Part shown: positions 1-8,451 of the stretch, in pieces | Numbering within the stretch: position 1 is the stretch's first letter | Layout: every line of letters starts with the position of its first letter | Assembly: GCF_030766935.1 (NCBI RefSeq) | Contig: NZ_JASERL010000018.1 | Location: 62,001-126,000, forward strand | Length of the DNA: 64,000 nucleotides | Reading direction: 5' to 3' | DNA from: Streptomyces sp. KL109B | GTDB taxonomy: Bacteria > Actinomycetota > Actinomycetes > Streptomycetales > Streptomycetaceae | The notes under the pieces: generated by a model | Told to the model about the DNA's origin: nothing | What the model saw: only the letters and a program-made list of their open reading frames with translations | The model's database searches: none | Made by a program: the position numbers and the translations under genes

Positions 1-540
1 GTCCGTGCCGGTCGGCGGCAGGGAGTGGTTGGCGGGGACGACGATCCGGCCCTCGCGGGTCAGGACGGCGTGGCCGGGCGTGGTCGCGTACCAGCGCCAG
101 CCCGGCTTCTTCGTCGTGGCGGTGATCTCCCGGGAGGGGCCCCAGGTGGCGCCGTGGTCGTCGCTGTGCGTGATCCACACGCGGCGTCCGTCGGCGGCGG
201 AGACCCGGCCGCGCCGGATGGCGTCCTCGGTCGCGGCGGCGGCGTTGCGGATGTGGACGAGCAGGACGCGGCCCGAGGCGAGGACGACGGGGGCCGGATT
301 ACCGGCGAGGTCGCGCCCGTTGGCGACGGCGACCTGGAGCGGGCCCCAGGTGCGGCCGCCGTCGGCGGAGCGGCGCAGCACGATGTCGATGTCGCCGAAG
401 TCCTCGCTGGAACCGCGCCGCCCCTCGCAGAACGCGAGCAGGGTGCCGTCGGCTGCGCGTACGACGGCGGGGATGCGGAAGCTGGCGTAGCCGGAGTCGC
501 CGGCGCGGAACGGGATGGAGGTCGCGGGCATGGCCGTCAT
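1..540 (-). CDS. Exo-alpha-sialidase-like protein, partial
   Basis: The 3' part lies beyond the left edge; about 180 residues are visible. Some 20 residues in, the frame reads FRIPAVV, the FRIP motif of sialidases (its Arg belongs to the catalytic Arg triad). Two Asp boxes follow, SADGGRTWG and SDDHGATWG, marking beta-propeller blades. Two in-frame ATGs exist (540 and 531) and no clear ribosome site decides between them. Neither gives a signal peptide, because the first propeller strand starts almost at once, so the visible form looks cytoplasmic. The family hydrolyses terminal sialic acids, but the true substrate cannot be told from this part; other BNR-repeat glycosidases remain possible. 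Confidence 0.8.
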   Translation of the reverse strand, partial: MTAMPATSIPFRAGDSGYASFRIPAVVRAADGTLLAFCEGRRGSSEDFGDIDIVLRRSADGGRTWGPLQVAVANGRDLAGNPAPVVLASGRVLLVHIRNAAAATEDAIRRGRVSAADGRRVWITHSDDHGATWGPSREITATTKKPGWRWYATTPGHAVLTREGRIVVPANHSLPPTGTD

Positions 541-664
541 GCCGTCATGGTGCCCGCCGCGGATAACTTCTCGTGAACTTCCGGTTGCCTGCTGCCCGCG
601 CGCCTCATCTCGTTCGGGCGGTGTTCCCGTGAACGAGGGGAACCGGCACGGCACTTGAGGCACC

Positions 665-1273
665 ATGCGCCCCATGGACGCCGTACGAGTGGCACTGTTG
701 CGCGAGGTGCTCGCCGGGACCGAGTGGCCCGCCGCCACGCGTCGTTTCGCCGGGGCACTGCGGTCGTCGGTGGCGGCGCACGGGGGTGGGCTGCTGCTCG
801 TGGGCACGCCGAGCTACGAGCCGTGGCATCTGGCGGCCCACCTGGTCGACGAGGCGGCGTGGTCCGGCACGCCGGAGCTGGCGCCCACGCTGGTGCGGCA
901 CGCGGCGCGTCCCGACGATCCGGCGCACCTGGCCGTCGGGCTCGGGCGCCTTGAGGCGGCGCGGCGGGGTGAGACGTTGCTGGTGGTGGCGCCGGACGAG
1001 GCGGGGGCGCCGTTGTTGGAGCGGGTGCATGACGCGCGGCGGGCGGGGGCGACGGTGTTGGCGTTGGAGGGCGGTGGGGAGTTGCGCGCGATGGCGCACG
1101 ACGGGTTGAGCGTGCCTGGGGACACCGATCTTGATCTGGATACGGTGCAGCATTTGGTGAGTGCGGCGGCGGGTGAGAATGCGGGGGCCGCTCCGCGGGG
1201 GCGGCGGGGGGTGCGGGATCGGTTGTCGCGGCTTGCGGATCATTTGACCGCGCCGCCGCCGGCTCGGTGGTGA
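665..1273 (+). CDS. Conserved hypothetical protein, SIS-like alpha/beta fold
   Basis: 202 residues, no signal peptide or membrane segment. The middle (about 100-150) alternates hydrophobic strands and helices (ETLLVVAPDEAG, GATVLALEGG), reminiscent of a sugar-isomerase (SIS) half-fold; I recognise no catalytic motif. A GAGG at 657-660 sits 4 nt before ATG 665; an in-frame ATG at 674 is also possible with wider spacing. The C-terminal 30 residues are Arg/Gly/Ala-rich. It reads divergently from the sialidase, and its 3' end meets a gene-end repeat. Function unknown. Confidence 0.7.
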   Translation: MRPMDAVRVALLREVLAGTEWPAATRRFAGALRSSVAAHGGGLLLVGTPSYEPWHLAAHLVDEAAWSGTPELAPTLVRHAARPDDPAHLAVGLGRLEAARRGETLLVVAPDEAGAPLLERVHDARRAGATVLALEGGGELRAMAHDGLSVPGDTDLDLDTVQHLVSAAAGENAGAAPRGRRGVRDRLSRLADHLTAPPPARW

Positions 1274-1290
1274 TGGTTTCGGCTACCCGC

Positions 1291-1338
1291 GCGGGGCTCT
1301 GCCCCGGACCCCGCTCCTCAATCGCCGGAGGGGCTTGA
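1291..1338 (-). repeat. Gene-end dyad repeat, copy 1
   Basis: First of about 20 copies of a ~48-bp GC-rich element. Read on the minus strand here it begins TCAAGCCCCTCCGGCGATTG, continues GAGGAGCGGGGTCCGGGGC and ends AGAGCCCC. It lies between convergent genes and supplies the stop codon and last residues (SSPSGD) of the 73-aa protein. The GGGGTCCGGGGC..GCCCC part can fold into a hairpin, so it may act as a transcription terminator. Confidence 0.85.
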
Positions 1339-1539
1339 GGGGCCCCACTTGGGGTCGGTGTCCCATTCCAGGTTGCGTTCGCGGGCCGTTTCCATTGCGT
1401 GCTGGGCCTCCTCGCGGGAGGCGTAGGGGCCGAAACGGTCCTTGTTGGGGCACTCGGGGCCCTCTTCGACCTTCTTGTGTTCCAGGCAGTAGTACCACTC
1501 GCCCGGCTTTCCTACGGTCCGCTTCTTGAACAGCGCCAC
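1318..1539 (-). CDS. Small conserved protein (73 aa)
   Basis: A 73-residue soluble protein. I chose the GTG at 1539 because GAGAGGAG lies just upstream on the minus strand; a longer reading from an ATG further upstream would put this ribosome site inside the gene. Visible features are KPGEWYYC, then [13 protein letters not shown] and a segment [20 protein letters not shown] that looks like a SPOR/TPR-like helix-strand repeat. Two Cys about ten residues apart could bind metal, though two alone would not suffice. The last residues SSPSGD come from the gene-end repeat. It is transcribed divergently from map. No function can be assigned. Confidence 0.75.
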   Translation of the reverse strand: MALFKKRTVGKPGEWYYCLEHKKVEEGPECPNKDRFGPYASREEAQHAMETARERNLEWDTDPKWGPSSPSGD

Positions 1540-1596
1540 GGCGGCTCCTCTCCTCTCCGCCATGCTCCCCCACGCACGCTCGTTACACTCGCTGGC

Positions 1597-2469
1597 ATGT
1601 CTGGCCAGTCGCAAGCGTCGCCCACCCTGCTCGTTCCGGGGGAGATCTCCCCCATCCGCTCCGTGCCCGGGAACATCCGGCGCCCCGAGTACGTCGGCAA
1701 GCCCGCGCCGACCCCGTACAAGGGCCCCGAGGTGCAGACCCCGGAGACCATCGAGGCGATGCGGGTCGCCGGGGGGATCGCGGCGCGGGCGATGGAGGAG
1801 GCGGCGAAGGCGATCGCGCCGGGCGTCACCACCGACGAGCTGGACCGCATCGCGCACGAGTACATGTGCGACCACGGCGCGTACCCGTCCACGCTCGGCT
1901 ACCGCGGCTTCCAGAAGTCGCTCTGCACGAGCGTCAATGAGGTCATCTGTCACGGAATCCCGGACTCCACGGTGCTGCGCGACGGCGACATCATCAATCT
2001 CGATGTGACGGCGTACATCGGCGGCGTGCACGGGGACAACAACGCCACGTATCTCGTGGGAGACGTCGACGACGAGTCGAGGCTGCTCGTCGAGCGGACC
2101 CGTGAGTCGCTCAACCGCGCCATCAAGGCCGTCAAGCCGGGGCGGCAGATCAACATCATCGGCCGGGTCATCGAGTCGTACGCCAAGCGCTTCGGATACG
2201 GCGTCGTGCGCGACTTCACCGGGCACGGCATCAACTCGTCCTTCCACAGCGGCCTGATCATCCCGCACTACGACTCCCCGCACGCGACGACGGTGATCAA
2301 GACCGGCATGACGTTCACGATCGAGCCGATGCTCACGCTCGGTACGTACGAGTACGACATGTGGGAGGACGGCTGGACCGTCGTCACCAAGGACCGCAAG
2401 CGGACGGCGCAGTTCGAGCACACGCTCGTGGTCACGGAGAGTGGCACGGAGATTCTTACGCTGCCGTAG
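1597..2469 (+). CDS. map: Methionine aminopeptidase, type I
   Basis: Removes the N-terminal methionine from nascent cytoplasmic proteins. At 290 residues it is a type I enzyme with a 45-residue N-terminal extension, as in actinobacterial MetAP1c forms. All five metal ligands are visible: Asp136 (INLDVT), Asp147 (HGDNNA), His210 (FTGHG), Glu243 (TIEPM) and Glu274 (QFEHT), plus substrate His119 (VICHG). There is no Shine-Dalgarno site; TACACT at 1584-1589 lies 7 nt upstream of the ATG, the geometry of a leaderless mRNA. Streptomyces usually has more than one map gene, so this may be one of several. Confidence 0.96.
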   Translation: MSGQSQASPTLLVPGEISPIRSVPGNIRRPEYVGKPAPTPYKGPEVQTPETIEAMRVAGGIAARAMEEAAKAIAPGVTTDELDRIAHEYMCDHGAYPSTLGYRGFQKSLCTSVNEVICHGIPDSTVLRDGDIINLDVTAYIGGVHGDNNATYLVGDVDDESRLLVERTRESLNRAIKAVKPGRQINIIGRVIESYAKRFGYGVVRDFTGHGINSSFHSGLIIPHYDSPHATTVIKTGMTFTIEPMLTLGTYEYDMWEDGWTVVTKDRKRTAQFEHTLVVTESGTEILTLP

Positions 2470-2538
2470 TCCCTCCCCGCTTCGGCCTCGGTTTTTTCGG
2501 TTTACGTTCCCTTGATCGGGGCGCTGGGTACGCTTTTA

Positions 2539-2553
2539 CCGACAGCTTGTCGG
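2539..2553. promoter_or_regulatory. Inverted repeat upstream of heme oxygenase
   Basis: CCGACA-GCT-TGTCGG is a perfect 6-bp-arm dyad 20 bp before the heme oxygenase start and just before its ribosome site (TGGAGG, 2559-2564). It could be an operator or a small 5'-UTR hairpin. It does not resemble the iron box seen before efeO. Confidence 0.4.
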
Positions 2554-2572
2554 AAACCTGGAGGCACGCCCG

Positions 2573-3241
2573 ATGGACACCCCGTTCTCCACGCTGATCC
2601 GTACCGCCTCGCACGAGCAGCACACGGAGGCGGAGACCTCGACGTTCATGGCGGATCTGCTGGGTGGGCGTCTCGGGGTGGACGCGTACGCGCGGTACAC
2701 GGAGCAGTTGTGGTTCGTGTACCGGGCGCTTGAGGACGGTGCGGGCGTGCGGCGGCTCGCTGAGGATCCGGTGGCTGGGCCGTTCCTGCGGCCGGAGCTT
2801 TTGCGCGTGCCCGAGTTGGAGCGTGATCTCGCGCATCTGCGGGGTGCGGGGTGGCGGGAGACGGTGTCCGCGTTGCCGGAGACGGCGGCGTACGTGGCGC
2901 GGGTCCAGGAGTGTGCGGCGTCGTGGCCGGGCGGGTATGTGGCGCACCACTACACGCGGTACCTCGGCGATCTGTCGGGTGGGCAGATCATTCGCGACAA
3001 GGCGGAGAGGACGTGGGGGGTCGCGCGCAAGGGGGACGGGGTGCGGTTCTACGTTTTCGAGGGGGTCCCCAACCCCGCGGCGTTCAAGCGGCACTACCGC
3101 GGGCTGCTGGACACCATCGCCGTGGACGAGTCGGAGCGGCAGCGGGTGGTGGCCGAGTGCAAGCGGGCCTTCGCCTTGAACACGGAGGTGTTCCGCGGCC
3201 TGGACGAGGAGTTCCGTAAATCAAGCCCCTGCGGCGTTTGA
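2573..3241 (+). CDS. Heme oxygenase (biliverdin-producing)
   Basis: Opens heme to biliverdin, CO and Fe2+, releasing iron in the cytoplasm. 222 residues, usual for the bacterial HmuO type. His17 (QHTEAE) aligns with the proximal heme ligand and LGDLSGG (131-137) is the distal-helix signature. TGGAGG at 2559-2564 supports the ATG. It stands about 800 bp from the efe iron-uptake operon, a sensible functional neighbour, but no DmdR/IdeR-type box is obvious upstream. The final residues SSPCGV are encoded by the gene-end repeat, so the original C-terminus was probably replaced or extended. Confidence 0.93.
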   Translation: MDTPFSTLIRTASHEQHTEAETSTFMADLLGGRLGVDAYARYTEQLWFVYRALEDGAGVRRLAEDPVAGPFLRPELLRVPELERDLAHLRGAGWRETVSALPETAAYVARVQECAASWPGGYVAHHYTRYLGDLSGGQIIRDKAERTWGVARKGDGVRFYVFEGVPNPAAFKRHYRGLLDTIAVDESERQRVVAECKRAFALNTEVFRGLDEEFRKSSPCGV

Positions 3242-3267
3242 GCAGCGGGGTCCGGGGCGGAGCCCCG
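3221..3267 (+). repeat. Gene-end dyad repeat, copy 2
   Basis: Plus-strand copy in the GCGTTTGA variant, overlapping the last codons and stop of the heme oxygenase gene. It separates that gene from the convergent PhzF-like gene. Confidence 0.85.
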
Positions 3268-3271
3268 GGGG

Positions 3272-3916
3272 TCAGCCCGTGAGGCGTACGCGGCCGCCGA
3301 CCTCGATCAGGCCGTCCGGTTGGGGGGCCGTGAGGATTTGGGAGCCGGCGCCCTGGCGGATGTTGAGGGCGCGGTCGAGGTGGGCGGTCAGCGTCAGCGC
3401 CGCCGCACCTGTCGCCTCGTCCTCCACGATGCCGTCGCCGCGGCCGGGGAAGCCGCGTGCGCGGACGCGGCCCGCCGACTCGTCCTCCCACGCCCACGCG
3501 TAGACCCACTCCCCCTCCGGAGGAACCGGCAACGCGTCCACCGCGGCCGCGGACTCGTACTGCCGGAGCGTGCGGCCCGGCGCCCACTCCGCCCGCGCCT
3601 CGATCCAGCTGAACTCGCCGTCCTGGCGCGCCCCGACGACGCCCGCGGGCACGACGAGTTCCGGTACGTCGAGCAGCCAGGCCGCACCCACGCACGGGTG
3701 CCCGGCGAAGGGCAGCCGCGCGGTCGGCGTGTAGATGTCGATGGCGCCGCGCTCGGGGTCGTCGACGAAGACGGTCTCGCTGAAGCCCAGCTCGGTGGCG
3801 AGGGCCTGTCGTTCGTCCTGGTCCGGCACGCGCGAGCCGTCGCGGACGACGCCGAGCGCGTTGCCCTGCCGGCCGGCGGGGTCGCAGAAGACGCGCACCA
3901 CGTCGTAGTCGTTCAT
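3272..3916 (-). CDS. PhzF-like epimerase/isomerase
   Basis: 214-residue member of the PhzF/diaminopimelate-epimerase-like fold, shorter than typical PhzF (about 280). The N-terminal half holds GFSETVFV with the conserved catalytic Glu, and LPFAGHPCVGAAW. The second half has EDEATGAAAL, the usual second-domain glycine loop. ATG 3916 is used; a TTG 12 nt upstream is in frame. Substrate unknown: this family is widespread and rarely linked to phenazines. It is divergent from efeO with about 130 bp between. Confidence 0.88.
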   Translation of the reverse strand: MNDYDVVRVFCDPAGRQGNALGVVRDGSRVPDQDERQALATELGFSETVFVDDPERGAIDIYTPTARLPFAGHPCVGAAWLLDVPELVVPAGVVGARQDGEFSWIEARAEWAPGRTLRQYESAAAVDALPVPPEGEWVYAWAWEDESAGRVRARGFPGRGDGIVEDEATGAAALTLTAHLDRALNIRQGAGSQILTAPQPDGLIEVGGRVRLTG

Positions 3917-3990
3917 GCCGGAAGTCAACCACGCGCACTCCGTCGCTTGACCAGCCCTTGACCGGTCCCTGACTTCTTCATGGGCGGTAC

Positions 3991-4025
3991 TGAGGTAAGC
4001 CTCATATAAGTTAGGCCCGCCTTAG
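3991..4025 (+). promoter_or_regulatory. Two overlapping iron boxes before efeO
   Basis: TGAGGTAAGCCTCATATAA (3991-4009) and TAAGTTAGGCCCGCCTTAG (4007-4025) both resemble the DtxR/IdeR/DmdR consensus TTAGGTTAGGCTAACCTAA; the second has AAGTTAGGC facing GCCTTAGTT. They end 24 bp before the efeO start, where a bound repressor would block transcription. Iron repression of the efe operon is inferred from this match. Confidence 0.75.
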
Positions 4026-4048
4026 TTGAACCTGTGCCTGGAGCCCGC

Positions 4049-5197
4049 ATGCGAGCCGCCCGACTCACCCTGTCCACCGCTGTCGCCGCGGTGGCCGCCC
4101 TGACCGCCGTCACGGGCTGCACCGAGAAAAGCGACGCCAAGAGCGCCGGTTCAGGTGCGGTCAAGGTGGTCGCCGACGACAGCAGCTGCAAGGTCTCCAA
4201 GACCCGATTCCCGGCGGGACACGTGGAGTTGGCGGTCGAGAACAAGGGGTCCCGGGTCACCGAGGTGGAGATCCTCTTCCCGGACGACCGGATCGTCTCC
4301 GAGCGCGAGAACATCGGCCCCGGCACCAAGCACAGCCTCACCGCCGAGGTGAAGAGCGGCGACTACCGCATCGCCTGCATCCCCGGCATGAAGGGCAAGG
4401 GCCACCGCCAGGACGTCAAGGTCACCGGCGGCAAGGCCGCGGCCGCGAAGCGCGACCCGCGCCTGGACAAGGCCGTCGCCGCCTACCGCGGGTACGCGCA
4501 GGCGCAGGCCGACGAGACGCTGCCGAAGGTCAGGACGTTCACGGACGCCGTGCGCGACGGCGACCTCGACGCCGCCAAGAAGGCGTACGCCCCCTCCCGT
4601 ATCGGATGGGAGCGCACCGAGCCGGTCGCCGAGTCCTTCGGTGACATCGACCCGAAGGTCGACGTGCGGGCCGACGGCCTCGAAGAGGGCCAGAAGTGGA
4701 CCGGCTGGCACCGCCTGGAGAAGGCGCTGTGGAAGGACAAGAAGGTCGGGAAGGAGGAGAAGGGGCTCGCCGACCGGTTGGACAAGGACCTCGCGGACTG
4801 GCAGCGGCGCGTCGGCAAGGCCGAGATCACGCCCACCTCCATGGCCAACGGCGCCAAGGAACTCCTCGACGAGGTCGCCACCGGCAAGGTCACCGGCGAG
4901 GAGGAGCGCTACTCGCACACCGACCTCGTCGACTTCAAGGCCAACGTCGAGGGCGCCGAGAAGGCGTACGCGCTGCTCAAGCCGGTCGCCGCGGAGAACG
5001 ACGCCGCGCTCACCAAGGAGCTCGACAAGCAGTTCGCCGCGCTGGACGAGCTGCTCGACAAGTACCGCGAGGACAAGAGCGGTTACGAGTTCACCTCCTA
5101 CGACAAGGTCGGCAAGGCCGAGCAGAAGGAGCTGTCCGACGCCGTCAACGCGCTCGCGGAACCGCTCTCGAAGCTGGCCGCGGCCGTCGTCAAGTAG
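4049..5197 (+). CDS. efeO: Iron uptake lipoprotein EfeO (cupredoxin + M75)
   Basis: Extracytoplasmic iron-binding component of the EfeUOB system. 382 residues: signal peptide with lipobox VTGC (Cys24), a cupredoxin domain about 36-127, then a helical M75 peptidase-like domain carrying HRLE (221-224), the HxxE metal-binding motif. The ATG at 4049 is preceded by GGAG (4040-4043); a GTG at 4034 is in frame but would spoil the signal peptide. First gene of efeO-efeB-efeU, with 15 nt to efeB, under two iron boxes. Confidence 0.94.
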   Translation: MRAARLTLSTAVAAVAALTAVTGCTEKSDAKSAGSGAVKVVADDSSCKVSKTRFPAGHVELAVENKGSRVTEVEILFPDDRIVSERENIGPGTKHSLTAEVKSGDYRIACIPGMKGKGHRQDVKVTGGKAAAAKRDPRLDKAVAAYRGYAQAQADETLPKVRTFTDAVRDGDLDAAKKAYAPSRIGWERTEPVAESFGDIDPKVDVRADGLEEGQKWTGWHRLEKALWKDKKVGKEEKGLADRLDKDLADWQRRVGKAEITPTSMANGAKELLDEVATGKVTGEEERYSHTDLVDFKANVEGAEKAYALLKPVAAENDAALTKELDKQFAALDELLDKYREDKSGYEFTSYDKVGKAEQKELSDAVNALAEPLSKLAAAVVK

Positions 5198-5212
5198 TTC
5201 GGGAGGCCCGCC

Positions 5213-6490
5213 ATGACGGAACCGGAAGACGTCACCAACTCCCCCTCCCCTTCCCGTCGTTCGCTGCTCACCGTCGGCGGTGCCGGGCTCGCGCTCGGTG
5301 CCGTGGCGGCGGGCGGCGCCGTCGCCCTGACCGGCGGCGAGGACGGCGATACGACCATGCGGCCCGCCGGGGAGACCGGCGGCGCGGTGCCCTTCCACGG
5401 GGCGCACCAGGCCGGGATCGCCACGGCGGTGCAGGACCGGCTGCACTTCGCGGCGTTCGACGTGAAGACGGACGACCGGGCCGAGTTCGTGCAACTGCTG
5501 AAGGACTGGACGAAGGCCGCCGCGCGGATGACCGAGGGGCACGCCGTCGGCGAGGGCGCGTACGGCGGGCTCGTCGAGGCGCCGCCGGACGACACCGGCG
5601 AGGCGCTCGGCCTCAAGCCCTCGCGGCTCACGCTGACGATCGGCTTCGGGCCCTCCCTCTTCGAGAAGCACGGCAAGGCCCTCGGGATCGAGGGCAAGCG
5701 GCCCGAGGCCCTCGTCGACCTGCCGAAGTTCCCCGGCGAGAACCTCGAAAAGACGCGCAGCGGCGGCGACTTGTGCGTCCAGGCCTGCGCCGACGACCCG
5801 CAGGTCGCCGTGCACGCCATCCGCAACCTCGCCCGCATCGGCATGGGCAAGGTCGCCATCCGCTGGTCGCAGCTCGGCTTCGGCAAGACGTCGTCGACGA
5901 CGCCGGACGCGCAGACCCCTCGTAACCTCATGGGCTTCAAGGACGGCACCCGCAATATCGCGGGCACCGAGACCGGCCGCCTCGACAAGCACGTGTGGGT
6001 GGACGCCCCGGGTGCCGGGTGGATGAAGGGCGGCTCGTATCTCGTCGCCCGCCGGATCCGGATGAACATCGAGACCTGGGACCGTACGTCGCTTCAGGAG
6101 CAGGAGGACGTGTTCGGCCGGGACAAGGGCGAGGGCGCGCCCGTCGGCAAGGCGAAGGAGCGCGACGAGCCGTTCCTGAAGGCGATGAAGCCGACCGCGC
6201 ACGTGCGGCTCGCGCACCCGGACTCCAACCACGGCGCTACGTTGCTGCGCCGCGGTTATTCGTTCACCGACGGCACGGACGGGCTCGGCCGCCTTGACGC
6301 GGGCCTGTTCTTCCTCGCGTACCAGAAGGACGTTCGCGAGGGGTTCATCCCGGTGCAGCGCAGCCTCGCGACCGACGCGCTGGGCGAGTACATCCAGCAC
6401 GTCGGTTCGGCGGTGTTCGCGGTGCCGCCCGGGGTGCGGGACGGCAGTGACTGGTGGGGCCGCGGCCTCTTCGAGCAGAAGGAGGCGTGA
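5213..6490 (+). CDS. efeB: Deferrochelatase/Dyp-type peroxidase EfeB, Tat-exported
   Basis: Heme-dependent DyP peroxidase proposed to oxidise Fe2+ or release iron from heme outside the membrane. 425 residues. The N-terminus has the twin-arginine motif SRRSLL (Arg15-Arg16) and an Ala/Gly hydrophobic stretch. GFKDGTRN (about 241-248) holds the distal Asp and Arg, and the region around NHGATLLRRGYSF (about 340) holds the proximal heme His. GGGAGG upstream fits the ATG. Six nt separate it from efeU. Confidence 0.95.
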   Translation: MTEPEDVTNSPSPSRRSLLTVGGAGLALGAVAAGGAVALTGGEDGDTTMRPAGETGGAVPFHGAHQAGIATAVQDRLHFAAFDVKTDDRAEFVQLLKDWTKAAARMTEGHAVGEGAYGGLVEAPPDDTGEALGLKPSRLTLTIGFGPSLFEKHGKALGIEGKRPEALVDLPKFPGENLEKTRSGGDLCVQACADDPQVAVHAIRNLARIGMGKVAIRWSQLGFGKTSSTTPDAQTPRNLMGFKDGTRNIAGTETGRLDKHVWVDAPGAGWMKGGSYLVARRIRMNIETWDRTSLQEQEDVFGRDKGEGAPVGKAKERDEPFLKAMKPTAHVRLAHPDSNHGATLLRRGYSFTDGTDGLGRLDAGLFFLAYQKDVREGFIPVQRSLATDALGEYIQHVGSAVFAVPPGVRDGSDWWGRGLFEQKEA

Positions 6491-6496
6491 CAGGTC

Positions 6497-7342
6497 GTGT
6501 TCGCGAACTATTTGATCGGGCTGCGTGAAGGGCTCGAAGCCAGCCTCGTCGTCTGCATTCTCGTCGCGTATCTGGTGAAGACGGAGCGGCGCGACGCGCT
6601 GAAGCCGGTGTGGGCCGGGGTCGGGGTCGCGATCCTCCTGTCGCTCGGCTTCGGCGCGGGCCTTGAGTTCGGCTCGCAGGAGCTGACGTTCCAGGCGCAG
6701 GAGGCGCTCGGCGGTTCGCTGTCGATCGTGGCGGTGGGCCTGGTGACGTGGATGGTGTTCTGGATGCGGCGCACCGCCCGGCACTTGAAGGCGGAGCTGC
6801 ACGGCAAGCTGGACAGCGCGCTGCGGATGGGCACGGTGGCGCTGGTCGTGACCGCGTTCCTGGCGGTGGGCCGGGAGGGCCTGGAGACCTCGCTGTTCGT
6901 GTGGACCGCGGTGCACGCCACCAGCAACGGCACGACGGACCCGGTGATCGGCGCGCTGCTCGGGCTCGCCACTGCGGTCGTCCTCGGCTGGCTGTTCTAC
7001 CGGGGCGCGCTCCGCATCAACCTGGCGAAGTTCTTCACGTGGACCGGCGGCATGCTGGTCGTCGTCGCGGCGGGCGTCCTCGCGTACGGCTTCCACGATC
7101 TCCAGGAGGCCGGCTTCATCGGCGGCCTGAACGACCTGGCCTTCGACATCAGTTCCACGATCTCCCCCGACGGCTGGCTCGGCACGCTCCTCAAGGGCGT
7201 CTTCAACTTCCAGCCAGACCCGACCGTCCTCCAGGTCGCCGTCTGGTTCGTCTACCTTGTCCCGACCCTCGCCCTGTTCTTCGCACCTCCGGCACTGTTT
7301 TCCCGCAGGGTCGCGGCAGTGCGCGCCTCCTCTTCCCGGTAG
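6497..7342 (+). CDS. efeU: Iron permease EfeU
   Basis: Integral membrane iron permease of the FTR1/EfeU family, 281 residues with about seven hydrophobic segments. It has the two REGLE motifs that bind iron in this family: residues 10-14 (REGLEAS) and about 125-129 (REGLETS). GTG start at 6497, immediately after efeB. Together with EfeO and EfeB it forms the complete uptake system. Confidence 0.95.
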   Translation: MFANYLIGLREGLEASLVVCILVAYLVKTERRDALKPVWAGVGVAILLSLGFGAGLEFGSQELTFQAQEALGGSLSIVAVGLVTWMVFWMRRTARHLKAELHGKLDSALRMGTVALVVTAFLAVGREGLETSLFVWTAVHATSNGTTDPVIGALLGLATAVVLGWLFYRGALRINLAKFFTWTGGMLVVVAAGVLAYGFHDLQEAGFIGGLNDLAFDISSTISPDGWLGTLLKGVFNFQPDPTVLQVAVWFVYLVPTLALFFAPPALFSRRVAAVRASSSR

Positions 7343-7401
7343 GGTTCGGGCCCGTGCAAGGGGCTGCAAGGGGCCGGGGAGCGGAAGGTGAATCGAACGT
7401 C

Positions 7402-8382
7402 ATGAGCGAGGCCAGGAACAGGATCGTCCGACCCGTCGCGGCGACGGCGGCCGCGGTCGTACTGTCCCTCACCGCGAGCGGCTGTGTGACCGTGCACGGG
7501 GAGCTGGAGATCGTCCCGACGACCACGAAGGCGCAGGCGGCACGCGCCGTCGACACGTTCGTGGACGCCTACAACAAGGCGGACGAGACGTACGACAGCG
7601 ACGCCGACGCCAAGCACGTCAGCGGGGCGCTCGGCGCGATCGACGCGGCGAAGCTGAAGGCGGGCCGCGCGCTCAATCCGGGCGGCAACCCGAAGCACTC
7701 GCCGCTGAAGCTCACCGACACGCAGATCACCGTGCCGAAGAAGGCGGGCTGGCCGCGCTGGTTCGTGACGAACTCGGACAACAACCGGGTCAACGGCTAC
7801 CGCTGGGTCATGGTGTTCTCGCGCAGCGCCGAGAACGCGCCGTGGGCGGTCTCGTACCTGTCGCTGCTGCGCGACGGCACGGTCCCCAAGTTCAAGACGG
7901 ACAAGGACGGTTGGGGCGAGGCCGTGGACCCGGACGCGTCCGGTCTCGCGCAGCGGCCGAAGGACATGGGCGAGCAGTACACCAAGTACCTCAAGAGCGG
8001 CGGCGACGCGTTCGCCCCGGGTCCGCACACCACGCGCTGGCGCGAGACCCGCGACAAGGTGGCCTCGCGGCCCGGCCTCGCCATCCAGTTCATCGACGAG
8101 CCGCTGACCTCCGGGGCCTACGCGCCGGTCGCGCTGCGCACCCAGAACGGCGGCGCCCTCGTCTTCTTCTCCACCCGCCGCTACGAGAAGCTGACCGCTT
8201 CCCCGGGGAGCAACCTGCCCGCGATCGGGGCCGACGTGAAGGCGCTGATGACCGGCGAGGCGAAGCAGTCCGCGACGTACGGGTACGTTTCCGGGCAGGC
8301 GGCGGTCGATCCGCCGAAGGCGTCGGGGAAGGTGAACGTGGTGTCGCGGGTCGAGGGGATCACGTCGGCCGAGGGCAAGTGA
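7402..8382 (+). CDS. Putative lipoprotein downstream of efeU
   Basis: 326-residue predicted lipoprotein: basic N-terminus, hydrophobic core and lipobox TASGC (Cys28). The mature part has no motif I know; it mixes short strands with charged helices and contains KKAGWPRWFV and YRWVMVFSR. GGAAGGTG at 7383-7390 precedes the ATG. It starts 59 nt after efeU and could be cotranscribed, but a TAGGGT at 7339-7344 offers a separate -10. A role in iron uptake is only a positional guess. A gene-end repeat follows. Confidence 0.75.
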   Translation: MSEARNRIVRPVAATAAAVVLSLTASGCVTVHGELEIVPTTTKAQAARAVDTFVDAYNKADETYDSDADAKHVSGALGAIDAAKLKAGRALNPGGNPKHSPLKLTDTQITVPKKAGWPRWFVTNSDNNRVNGYRWVMVFSRSAENAPWAVSYLSLLRDGTVPKFKTDKDGWGEAVDPDASGLAQRPKDMGEQYTKYLKSGGDAFAPGPHTTRWRETRDKVASRPGLAIQFIDEPLTSGAYAPVALRTQNGGALVFFSTRRYEKLTASPGSNLPAIGADVKALMTGEAKQSATYGYVSGQAAVDPPKASGKVNVVSRVEGITSAEGK

Positions 8383-8402
8383 CGGCGTCCGTCGTTGCGG
8401 TT

Positions 8403-8451
8403 GCGGGGCTCTGCCCCGGGCCCCGCGCCTCAAACGCCGGCGGGGCTTGAT
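8403..8451 (-). repeat. Gene-end dyad repeat, copy 3
   Basis: Minus-strand copy between the convergent lipoprotein and Prim-Pol-like genes; it touches the stop codon of the latter. Confidence 0.85.

Noticed and set aside
4151-7369. 1072-codon open frame on the minus strand across efeO-efeB-efeU
   Set aside because: High-GC shadow frame; the plus-strand frames carry clear EfeO, EfeB and EfeU motifs.
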